NCBI GenBank assembly: GCA_005885085.1
Contig: VAXY01000060.1
Span: forward strand, 14,569-26,785
DNA from: Actinomycetota bacterium
GTDB lineage: Bacteria > Actinomycetota > Thermoleophilia > Gaiellales > Gaiellaceae
Length of the DNA: 12,217 nucleotides
Direction: 5' to 3'
A program made the position numbers and the translations under genes. This document shows, piece after piece, positions 1 to 6,037 of this stretch. The notes beneath the pieces were generated by a model. The model did no database searches, was not told the origin of the DNA, and saw only the letters and a program-made list of their open reading frames with translations. Every line of letters begins with the position of its first letter. Within the stretch, counting starts at the first letter, position 1.

Positions 1-2
1 TG

Positions 3-560
3 GCCCGCACCGCCGCAGACTGGGTCGTCTTCCTCGACGACGACGATCAGCCCGTCGACGGGCTGTTGGACGTCTTGGTCGCCGCCCAGGCCGCCTCGGG
101 CGCGGACGTCGTCACGGTCGCCGTTCGTCCGGCCGACGACCCCGACGGTGTGCAGCTGTTTCTCGGCGACCCCGGGCCGCTGGGGCTGGCAGAGAACCAG
201 TACGGGGTGCTCGGGCTGGTCCGCGCCGAGCTCGCGGTCGAGGGAAGTGCGACGGACGGCGCCGTCGATCCGGACTGGACGCTGTTTGCGCGGCTGGCAC
301 TCGCCGGCGCCCGCATCGTGGCTCTTCCGGAGCCGCTCTCGGCGCACCTGGGGCATCCGGGTCGTGTCGCCGACGTTCCCGGAGACGGGCTGGCCGTCCT
401 GGAGACATTCGAACGCGATGGTGCGAATGGCACCGACCTGCCGCAGTTCGCCGCGACGCTCGCGGCGTCGCTCGCACGTGCCTCCGAGCGCCCCGACGGC
501 CCCCGGCAGGTACGTCTCGGCCTTCTGCGGCGGGTGAAGTCGCGGCTTCGGCGTGGCTAG
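3..560 (+). CDS. Family 2 glycosyltransferase, C-terminal part (5' end outside window)
   Basis: The reading frame is open from the first complete codon and ends at TAG 558-560, giving 185 visible residues; the N-terminus and nucleotide-binding start are missing. Near the new N-terminus FLDDDDQP is the DXD metal/nucleotide-sugar motif of GT-A family 2 enzymes, preceded by ARTAADW, the usual 'AR-N-G' helix position. Further on are an NQYG segment (visible residues 66-69) and a DW-T-L-F-A-R segment (90-96) that match NQYG and DWLLLAR in the minus-strand GT2 at 1989-3425, so the two appear to be members of one subfamily. The arginine-rich tail (RRVKSRLRRG) is typical of cytoplasmic or membrane-peripheral glycosyltransferases. 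The sulfotransferase start overlaps its last 8 bp, so the two are probably co-transcribed. Sugar donor and acceptor cannot be told. The family call is firm; whether the missing part carries an extra N-terminal domain like its relative is unknown. Confidence 0.85.
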   Translation, partial: ARTAADWVVFLDDDDQPVDGLLDVLVAAQAASGADVVTVAVRPADDPDGVQLFLGDPGPLGLAENQYGVLGLVRAELAVEGSATDGAVDPDWTLFARLALAGARIVALPEPLSAHLGHPGRVADVPGDGLAVLETFERDGANGTDLPQFAATLAASLARASERPDGPRQVRLGLLRRVKSRLRRG

Positions 561-1242
561 CGTCGACGATCCGCGGCCGCTCCTACACGTCTTTCACATC
601 GGGAAGACGGGAGGCACGGCGCTGAACGAAACGCTCCTCGAACACAGTGAGGCGTGCCGCTACCGGCTCCTCTTCGGCGGGCACACGCTCACGCTGCGGG
701 ACGTGCCCGCCGGCGAGAGGTTCATGTTCGTGATCCGCGACCCGTTGAAGCGGTTTGTCAGCGCGTTCAACGGCCGCCTCCGTGAAGACCGGCCGCGTTA
801 TCACTATCCGTGGCGAGAGGAGGAGAAGGTCGCGTTCGCGATCTTCAAGACGCCCGATCAGCTGGCTAGGGCGCTGTCGTCCGCAGACGGAAAGGAACGG
901 CGGCAGGCCGAGGATGCAATGCGAGGCATCGGCCATGTCAACACGCCCTACTCGTACTGGTTCGAGGACGAGGAGACCTTCCGCGCACGCATCTCCGATC
1001 TGTTCTTCATCGGCTTCACCGACCGGCTGAACGACGAGTTCGGCTTGCTGAAGCACAAGCTCGGCCTACCGCCGGACATCCGCCTTCCGCACGAGGAGAC
1101 CGCTGCACACCGCACCCCGGCCGGGTTCTCGACTCAGCTCAGCGACGTCGGGCGGGCGAATCTCGAGCGCTGGTACGCGCACGACATGTCATTCGTGCAG
1201 TTGTGCAGGGAGCTCGCGCCGTCCGTGAACTCACCAGGCTGA
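553..1242 (+). CDS. PAPS-dependent sulfotransferase (Sulfotransfer_2-like), 229 aa
   Basis: Predicted to transfer a sulfuryl group from PAPS, most likely to a sugar hydroxyl given the surrounding glycan genes. The 5'-phosphosulfate loop is HIGKTGGTALN (residues 15-25, Lys18 the key residue) and the 3'-phosphate site is VIRDPLKRFVSAF (60-72, Arg62 and Ser70). This spacing and wording is typical of small cytosolic bacterial carbohydrate sulfotransferases. There is no signal peptide or membrane span. Length (229 aa) is normal for the family. The GTG at 553 is chosen because it leaves about 14 residues before the PAPS loop and overlaps the upstream GT2 by 8 bp; a GGTGAAG stretch about 13 nt upstream is the only Shine-Dalgarno candidate. 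Its last 12 bp overlap the 3' end of the opposing SDR gene. Acceptor sugar is unknown. The enzyme class is well supported; polysaccharide as substrate is inferred from context. Confidence 0.85.
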   Translation: MASVDDPRPLLHVFHIGKTGGTALNETLLEHSEACRYRLLFGGHTLTLRDVPAGERFMFVIRDPLKRFVSAFNGRLREDRPRYHYPWREEEKVAFAIFKTPDQLARALSSADGKERRQAEDAMRGIGHVNTPYSYWFEDEETFRARISDLFFIGFTDRLNDEFGLLKHKLGLPPDIRLPHEETAAHRTPAGFSTQLSDVGRANLERWYAHDMSFVQLCRELAPSVNSPG

Positions 1243-1992
1243 CCAGCCGCCGTCGGCGACGAGGTTCGCGCCCGTGACGTAGGTCGATGCGTCTGAGACC
1301 AAGAACACGACCGGTCCGACAACCTCACGTGCGTCGGCCATCCGACCGATCGGCATTCTCGCCGTGTAGGCCTCGACGAACTCCTGGGGCTGATCGTTCC
1401 ACACGCCCGCGAGCGTGAGTGTGTTCACCCGCACGCCGTTGCGGGCCCAGTATGTCGCGAGGTATCGCGTGAGGTTGTAAAGCGCGGACTTCGAGACGGA
1501 GTAGGCGACGGGCTTGAAGAACGTCTCTCCTCTGACCCGGCGGAAGTCGTAGACGTCCTGGACCGGCGAGAGCATTCCGTAGACCGACGAGATGTTCACG
1601 ATCGAGCCCCGCCCGGCTTCGGCCATCCGCGCGCCGATGACCTGGCAACAGAGGAAGGTTCCCTTCACGTTCACCTCCATCACCCGATCGAACGACTCCT
1701 CGGGATACTGCTCGACCGGTCCGACCTCTTCCGCCGGCGCGTCCGGAGGCGAATCGATTGCCGCTGCGTTGACGAGGATCTGCGGCACGCCCCACTTCTC
1801 GGCAACGTGCTTCGTCGCGCGCTCGATTGCTTCGCGATCGGTGACGTCGACGCTGAACTCTTCAGCCTCGAGATCGAAGACCGCGACGCGCGCACCTCGT
1901 TCTTCCAGTCCGCGCACGATCTCGGCGCCGAGCTGTCCGGCACCTCCGGTGACGATCGCAACACGCTTCTCCAGTGAGAACAGATCGTTCAT
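1231..1992 (-). CDS. Short-chain dehydrogenase/reductase, PtmA-like (nonulosonic acid locus type), 253 aa
   Basis: A classical SDR: dinucleotide loop TGGAGQLG (residues 15-22), Asp40 at the end of beta-2 suggesting NAD(H) preference, NAAA (75-78) in place of NNAG, Asn108, Ser136, and the catalytic pair Tyr164/Lys168 in YSVSK. The C-terminal half (LTRYLATYW, VTGANLVADGG) resembles, from memory, the flagellin-modification protein A (PtmA) group found in Campylobacter-type legionaminic acid loci. That fits the neuB-like gene three genes upstream in the operon. The ATG at 1992 overlaps the GT2 stop as ATGA, so translation is probably coupled. The frame stays open far upstream of this start, but that extension is arginine-rich shadow sequence and the SDR fold begins just after this Met. 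It is the last gene of the operon and converges with the sulfotransferase. SDR is certain; the PtmA role is an inference and the substrate is unknown. Confidence 0.88.
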   Translation of the reverse strand: MNDLFSLEKRVAIVTGGAGQLGAEIVRGLEERGARVAVFDLEAEEFSVDVTDREAIERATKHVAEKWGVPQILVNAAAIDSPPDAPAEEVGPVEQYPEESFDRVMEVNVKGTFLCCQVIGARMAEAGRGSIVNISSVYGMLSPVQDVYDFRRVRGETFFKPVAYSVSKSALYNLTRYLATYWARNGVRVNTLTLAGVWNDQPQEFVEAYTARMPIGRMADAREVVGPVVFLVSDASTYVTGANLVADGGWSAW

Positions 1993-3425
1993 CGCCGCGC
2001 GATGGTACGCCCGAGAAAACGAAGCGCGTCCCGAGCCACCGCCGGCGCGCCCTCGTCGGCCTGGACTTCGCGGCTGCGCCGTGCCAGCAGTCGGAGGCGG
2101 CTGTGCAGAGCGCGTGTTCGCGGCCGGTTCGCACGGGCGCGCCGCTCGAGCTCCGCATATGCGCCCGCCGCCAGTAACGGGAGCAGCCGGAGGTCGTCCG
2201 GCAGACGCTCCGCGAACATGTCGGCGAGCTGCGGCACGCCGTCGTCGCGCATCTTGGCCGGGTCGGAGCTGTGCCTGCCCGCCGCCGTCTGCCGGTACCA
2301 GTACACGGGATCGGGCGGTGCCGTCATGCGCGCGCCGTGGACGCTTGCACGCGCCAGCAGCAGCCAGTCCTCCACGGGCGAGGATCTGAAGCCGGCGAGC
2401 GTGGCCAGAAGCGTCCGAGGCCAGAGGGCCACCGGCCCGCCGTACTGGTTGCTGATGAGGCCGAGCTCGTGCGGGTCGCAGAGCGGGATCCGGACGACGT
2501 CGCCGCGGCGCGGCCCCGGGAGGCCGTCGCCACGAAAGAACCGTACTCCGCCAACAGCGACGTCGGCACCCGAGTTCTCTCGGGCGCGCCACAACGTCGC
2601 GGTCATGTCGTCGAAAGGGACGTCGTCGTCGTCGATGAACGTAACGAGCTCGCCATTCGCTGCTTGCCAACCGCCGTTCCGCGCCGCGTGCGGGCCGCCG
2701 CCCGGCAACCGGAGGACGCGTAAAGGCCATGGCCAGGTTCGATCCTCGATCTCCTCGAGCTGCGCACGTGCGGCAGCGGAGGTGCTGCCGTCGTCGGCGA
2801 CGATGACCTCGAGGGGCGAATACGTTTGCCGCGCGAGCCCGTCGAGGCAGTACGGGAGGTAGCGCGTGCGCTCGCGGTACGGGACCACGATCGAGACGAG
2901 CGGCCGGTCACGCGGAGCGGCGTCATCCCTGCGGGTGGCACCGCTCTCGAGCGGTAGTTCCACCCGTGGCGGTAGCCGCCATCGCGTCGCGCGAAGCCAT
3001 TCATCGATCTTCGGGTCGGCGCAGAGGTAACCGTCGGCGAGCTCGAGCGCGAGCCGCTCCGCGACGGCGGTCCCAAGGAGGTTCTTCGAGAGGAACGGTC
3101 GGCGCTCAACTTCGACGGTGCGAAGTGTGGGCGCGACGCAGTCGACGACGACACGCGTGGCCGACAGTCCAGTGCCGGTTTCGCGAGCTCGCGCGGCGCA
3201 ATATGCGTCGCCGCCGTGGGCAAAGACCGCAACTGCGAAATCGCGTTCGCAGAGCGCTCGGTAGCACGCGTAGCTGCGCGTCAGATACGGCGGCGCCACC
3301 TCGACGTCCTGCTGCAGCTCGTCGGCGTGCACGATTGTCACATCCACGCTCTCGCGCGCGAGCGTGGGTCCACGCTCGAGCGTCTCGTCGCTTACGAAGA
3401 CCGCCATCCCGGCCGCAGTGTTCAC
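1989..3425 (-). CDS. Two-part glycosyltransferase: GT-B-like N-terminal remnant plus GT2 domain, 478 aa
   Basis: The GT2 (GT-A) domain occupies about residues 174-380: PLVSIVVPYRERTRYLPYCL (175-194), ADDGST (210-215), the DXD motif FIDDDDVP (263-270), NQYG (326-329) and EDWLLLAR (352-359). Ahead of it lie about 150 residues that are not GT2. They contain FLSKNLLGTAVAERLALELA (111-130) and then an ADGYL...DEWL...LP run, which reads like the linker after the first Rossmann half of large GT4/GT2 hybrids; this is my inference. The C-terminus is arginine-rich. The enzyme should transfer a sugar from a nucleotide donor in the cytoplasm; specificity is unknown. It follows the HAD gene after 46 bp, the largest gap in the operon, and its stop overlaps the SDR start (ATGA). 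The start is uncertain: GTG at 3425 has no good ribosome site, ATG six codons later (MAVFVSDE) is plausible, and the frame is open upstream with GAGGGA just after the HAD stop. Confidence 0.85.
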   Translation of the reverse strand: MNTAAGMAVFVSDETLERGPTLARESVDVTIVHADELQQDVEVAPPYLTRSYACYRALCERDFAVAVFAHGGDAYCAARARETGTGLSATRVVVDCVAPTLRTVEVERRPFLSKNLLGTAVAERLALELADGYLCADPKIDEWLRATRWRLPPRVELPLESGATRRDDAAPRDRPLVSIVVPYRERTRYLPYCLDGLARQTYSPLEVIVADDGSTSAAARAQLEEIEDRTWPWPLRVLRLPGGGPHAARNGGWQAANGELVTFIDDDDVPFDDMTATLWRARENSGADVAVGGVRFFRGDGLPGPRRGDVVRIPLCDPHELGLISNQYGGPVALWPRTLLATLAGFRSSPVEDWLLLARASVHGARMTAPPDPVYWYRQTAAGRHSSDPAKMRDDGVPQLADMFAERLPDDLRLLPLLAAGAYAELERRARANRPRTRALHSRLRLLARRSREVQADEGAPAVARDALRFLGRTIARR

Positions 3426-3471
3426 CCGTGTGCCTGGGCCTTGGGGGGCCTGCAGCGCAAGCGCTCGTCCC

Positions 3472-3963
3472 TCATCTGTGTTGCGCCTGCCAGACGGCGT
3501 CGCAGAACTCGCGCACGCAGCCGTCGCCCCCCGCGCGCGACAGGACCCAGCGCGCCAGCGGCTTCACCTCGGGCCACGCGTCGGCCGGAACGACGGGGAG
3601 CCCCACCGCGCGCAGACACTCCGTGTCGTTGACGTCGTTCCCGACGAAGGCAGTCTGCTCCAGGGAAACGCCGAGACGTTCAGTGCGCTCGCGCACAACG
3701 GCCAGCTTGTCGCCCACGCCCTGCTCGCAGTTGACCATGAGCTTCTGCGCGCGCGCGCCCACGATCGGGTTTTGCTCCATCGAGACGATCAGGTATTCAA
3801 CCCCGACCTCGTCGAGCCGGCGCAGGCCGAGGCCGTCGGAGCGTGAGAAGGCGAGCAGCTCCTCGCCGTGCTCGTTCACCCAGACGCGGTTGTCGGTGAA
3901 CACGCCGTCGAAGTCGAAGATCGCAACGCGGACGCGCTCGAGCAGCGGATCGAGCTCGGTCAC
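3472..3963 (-). CDS. HAD-family phosphatase, KdsC / CMP-sialate-synthetase-tail type, 163 aa
   Basis: A compact cap-less HAD hydrolase. Motif I is FDFDGVFTDN (nucleophile Asp17, acid Asp19), motif II is Ser61 in IVSMEQNP, motif III is Lys86 in GVGDK, and motif IV is GNDVND (108-113). Length matches KdsC, the tetrameric KDO-8-phosphate phosphatase. However, SMEQNP followed by ARAQKL, and GND rather than GDD, look more like the HAD domain fused to the C-terminus of many NeuA/CMAS cytidylyltransferases. Here it stands alone beside the neuB-type gene. The likely reaction is removal of phosphate from a nonulosonate-9-phosphate such as KDN-9-P or Neu5Ac-9-P; KDO-8-P is possible but no kdsA or kdsB is visible. 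The GTG at 3963 overlaps the NeuB stop as GTGA, indicating coupling. HAD/KdsC family membership is well supported; the substrate is inferred from the neighbour. Confidence 0.87.
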   Translation of the reverse strand: MTELDPLLERVRVAIFDFDGVFTDNRVWVNEHGEELLAFSRSDGLGLRRLDEVGVEYLIVSMEQNPIVGARAQKLMVNCEQGVGDKLAVVRERTERLGVSLEQTAFVGNDVNDTECLRAVGLPVVPADAWPEVKPLARWVLSRAGGDGCVREFCDAVWQAQHR

Positions 3964-5051
3964 GACTGCGCTGTTGCGTGCGCTCCGGCGTGCTCGGGTA
4001 GGGGCTCGACGTCGTCGAAGGTCACGAAGTCCTCGAACGCGATCGGTCTCCGCAGCCGCCGTCCGACGAGACGATCGAGCTCGTAAGGCGGCAGGCCGCC
4101 GTCGGCCGGCGACTTGATTGCGAGGTCCCCCGCGGTCAGGACATGTCCCAGCTCGAGCTCACGCGCCGCCACCAGCTTCTTGCCCATCTTCTCCAGCGGG
4201 TCGGCCTCGATCGGCAGGGGGCGCTTCTCGGCGTTCCCGAGTGCGGCCGGCACGCGGTGCAGGTCGCGGACGAGCCTGCGCATGCCCTCCGGCATGAGCG
4301 AGAACGCGTGATCGCGTCCCTTCAGGGCGTGGTCGAGCGTGAAGTGCTTCTCGATCACGCGCGCGCCGAGCGTGTAGGCGACCACCGCCATGGCGATCCC
4401 GTTCTGGTGGTCCGACAGCCCGATCACCAGCTGCGGGAAGTGCTCGCGCAACGTCGTGATCACGTTGAGGTTCAGGTCCTCGACCGCCGCAGGGTAAGCG
4501 GCGGTGCACTGCAGCACGCACAGCTGGTCGTTGAGCGGGAGGATCGTGTCGACCGCGCGCTCCACGTCGGCCAACGTGCCGCCCCCGGTCGAGAGGAACA
4601 TCGGCTTGCCGAACCCGGCGACGTGCCGCTGCAGCGGCGTGTTGGTGAGATCGCCCGAAGCGAACTTGAACGCCGGAACGCCGAGCTCGACGAGCAGGTC
4701 GGCGCTCTCGAAGTCGAACGGGGTCGCGAAGAGCATCACGCCGACCTCGCGTGCATGGCGCAGCAGCTCGCGATAGTCGTCGGCGCCGAGCTCGAGCGCT
4801 TCGCGGTGCTCGCCGTAGGTGTGTCCGAAGCTGAGCTCGTTGTCGTAGGGTTGCTCGTAGAACTCGCGCGTGTAAAGCAGGCGGTTGGAGCGCTTTTGCA
4901 GCTTGACCGCGTTCACGCCGCATTCCTTCGCTGCGTCGATCAGGCGCTTCGCCTGTTCGACCTCGCCCTGGTGGTTTTGGCCGACCTCGGCGATGACGTA
5001 GCAGGGCTCGTCGTCGCCGATGTCGACGCCGTCGATGGTCAGTCGTCTCAT
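3960..5051 (-). CDS. neuB: NeuB-family nonulosonic (sialic-type) acid synthase with SAF domain, 363 aa
   Basis: Condenses phosphoenolpyruvate with a six-carbon sugar (ManNAc, a ManNAc or mannose phosphate, or a bacillosamine-derived sugar) to make a nine-carbon 2-keto acid, in the cytoplasm. The TIM-barrel NeuB domain spans about residues 15-265: IAEVGQNHQG (20-29), KLQ (50-52), KFASGDLTN (129-137), SDH with metal-ligand candidate His215, and EKHFTLD with His236; both histidines fall at the positions known as metal ligands in Neisseria NeuB. Residues about 285-350 form the C-terminal antifreeze-like SAF domain (KKLVAARELELGHVLTAGDL), which closes the partner's active site in the dimer. Full length for the family. 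The ATG at 5051 is fixed by GGAG five bases upstream and by the ATGA overlap with gmd. The family is firm; NeuB, LegI, PseI or KDN-9-P synthase cannot be separated by eye, though the following HAD gene favours a phosphorylated product. Confidence 0.93.
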   Translation of the reverse strand: MRRLTIDGVDIGDDEPCYVIAEVGQNHQGEVEQAKRLIDAAKECGVNAVKLQKRSNRLLYTREFYEQPYDNELSFGHTYGEHREALELGADDYRELLRHAREVGVMLFATPFDFESADLLVELGVPAFKFASGDLTNTPLQRHVAGFGKPMFLSTGGGTLADVERAVDTILPLNDQLCVLQCTAAYPAAVEDLNLNVITTLREHFPQLVIGLSDHQNGIAMAVVAYTLGARVIEKHFTLDHALKGRDHAFSLMPEGMRRLVRDLHRVPAALGNAEKRPLPIEADPLEKMGKKLVAARELELGHVLTAGDLAIKSPADGGLPPYELDRLVGRRLRRPIAFEDFVTFDDVEPLPEHAGAHATAQS

Positions 5052-6037
5052 CGCCGCTCCATGCTAGTCGCGGCTTCGCCGGTACGCAGCCGTTCCAGGT
5101 CGGCGTCCACGAGCAGGTGTACGAGTTGTGTGAAGTCGACCTCAGGTCGCCAGCCGAGCTGCGTGTGCGCCTTCGCGGGGTTCCCGACGAGCCAATGGAG
5201 CTCGGCGGCACCGCGTTCGAGCGCCGGATCGACGCGCACGTAGCGCTCCCAGGACAGCCCAACGTGCAAGAACGCGCACTGCACGAGCTCGCGCACCGAG
5301 TGATCCTGACCGGAGGCGACGACGTAGTCGTCGGGTGCCTCTTGCTGCAGCATGAGCCACATCGCTCGCACGTAGTCCTTCGCGTACCCCCAGTCGCGCC
5401 GCGCGTCGAGGTCGCCGAGGACGAGCTCGTCTTGCAGCCCGAGCGAGACGGCCGCCGCTCCGTGCGCAACCTTGCGCGGCAGAAACTCGAGCGGCCGGCG
5501 CGGCGACTCGTGGTTGTAGAGGATTCCTGAGCAGGCGAAAAGGCCGTAGCGCTGGCGATACGAGCGCGCGCTGAAATGCGCGTACGCCTTCGCGACGCCG
5601 TACGGCGTGAGCGGGGCGAGCGGTGTCTGCTCCGTCTGCGGCGACTCGTGCGGCTCGCCGAAGATCTCCGATGACGACGCCTGGTAGAAGCGGATCTTCG
5701 GATTCACGGTGCGAATCGCCTCGAGCAGCGACGTCGCACCCACGGCCGCGAACTCGGCAGTTTGTACAGGCCGATCCCAAGACGCAGGCACGAACGACGG
5801 CGCCGCGAGGTTGTAGACCTCGCCGGGGTCGGCCACACGAAGAGCCTGCGTCAGCGACGTCTGGTGGAGGAGGTCCGCCTCTTGCAACTCGATCTCGTGC
5901 GCGATCTGGGCAAGGTTGTCGTACGACTCGGCGCCGGGACGGACGAGGCCGACCACGTGGTAGCCCTGCTCGAGCAGCAGCTCGGCGAGGTAGGAGCCGT
6001 CCTGGCCACCGATCCCGGTGATCAGCGCGCGCTTCAC
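5048..6037 (-). CDS. gmd: GDP-mannose 4,6-dehydratase family (extended SDR), 329 aa
   Basis: Converts GDP-D-mannose to GDP-4-keto-6-deoxy-D-mannose, the branch point to GDP-linked rhamnose, fucose, perosamine or talose. The N-terminus ALITGIGGQDGSYLAELLLE (4-23) is the NADP-binding GxxGxxG loop and is a hallmark of Gmd. Also visible are YNLAAPSFV (75-83), YQASSSEIFG (118-127), the YGVAK catalytic pair Tyr146/Lys150, and GILYNHESPRR (171-181). LGLQDELVLGDLDARRDWG (199-217) and DDYVVASG (236-243) complete the signature. Two departures: the catalytic Thr usual in Gmd is Ser122, and the RR-SSSFNT stretch that contacts NADP in many Gmd enzymes reads VRPGAESYDN here. GTG 6037 is chosen because the Rossmann strand begins at once and it overlaps the GT4 stop as GTGA, with AGGGA ten bases upstream. 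The reductase or aminotransferase that would use its product is not in the window. Confidence 0.92.
   Translation of the reverse strand: MKRALITGIGGQDGSYLAELLLEQGYHVVGLVRPGAESYDNLAQIAHEIELQEADLLHQTSLTQALRVADPGEVYNLAAPSFVPASWDRPVQTAEFAAVGATSLLEAIRTVNPKIRFYQASSSEIFGEPHESPQTEQTPLAPLTPYGVAKAYAHFSARSYRQRYGLFACSGILYNHESPRRPLEFLPRKVAHGAAAVSLGLQDELVLGDLDARRDWGYAKDYVRAMWLMLQQEAPDDYVVASGQDHSVRELVQCAFLHVGLSWERYVRVDPALERGAAELHWLVGNPAKAHTQLGWRPEVDFTQLVHLLVDADLERLRTGEAATSMERR
5057..5060 (-). promoter_or_regulatory. Shine-Dalgarno site of the neuB-type gene
   Basis: Coding-strand GGAG, with five bases (CGGCG) before the ATG at 5051. It lies inside the 3' end of gmd and supports this start. Confidence 0.6.

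Noticed and set aside
1240..1265. GC-rich inverted repeat near the convergent 3' ends as a terminator
   Set aside because: Stem of only about four base pairs (GCCG/CGGC) and no T-run on either strand.
1993..2730. Long in-frame N-terminal extension of the SDR
   Set aside because: Arginine-rich translation of GT2 sequence in another frame; the SDR Rossmann strand starts right after ATG 1992, which shares the ATGA overlap.
3472..3963. HAD gene as kdsC of a KDO pathway
   Set aside because: No KDO genes are visible, the GND motif and flanking residues are closer to NeuA-tail HADs, and it is coupled to a neuB-type gene.
2966..4117. 383-codon plus-strand open frame opposite the GT2/HAD genes
   Set aside because: Extremely Arg/Ser-rich, no recognisable fold, and crosses two well-supported minus-strand genes.
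4143..5243. 366-codon open frame on the plus strand opposite neuB
   Set aside because: Antisense shadow in high-GC sequence; the product is Arg/Glu/Val-rich without motifs, while the minus strand is clearly NeuB.
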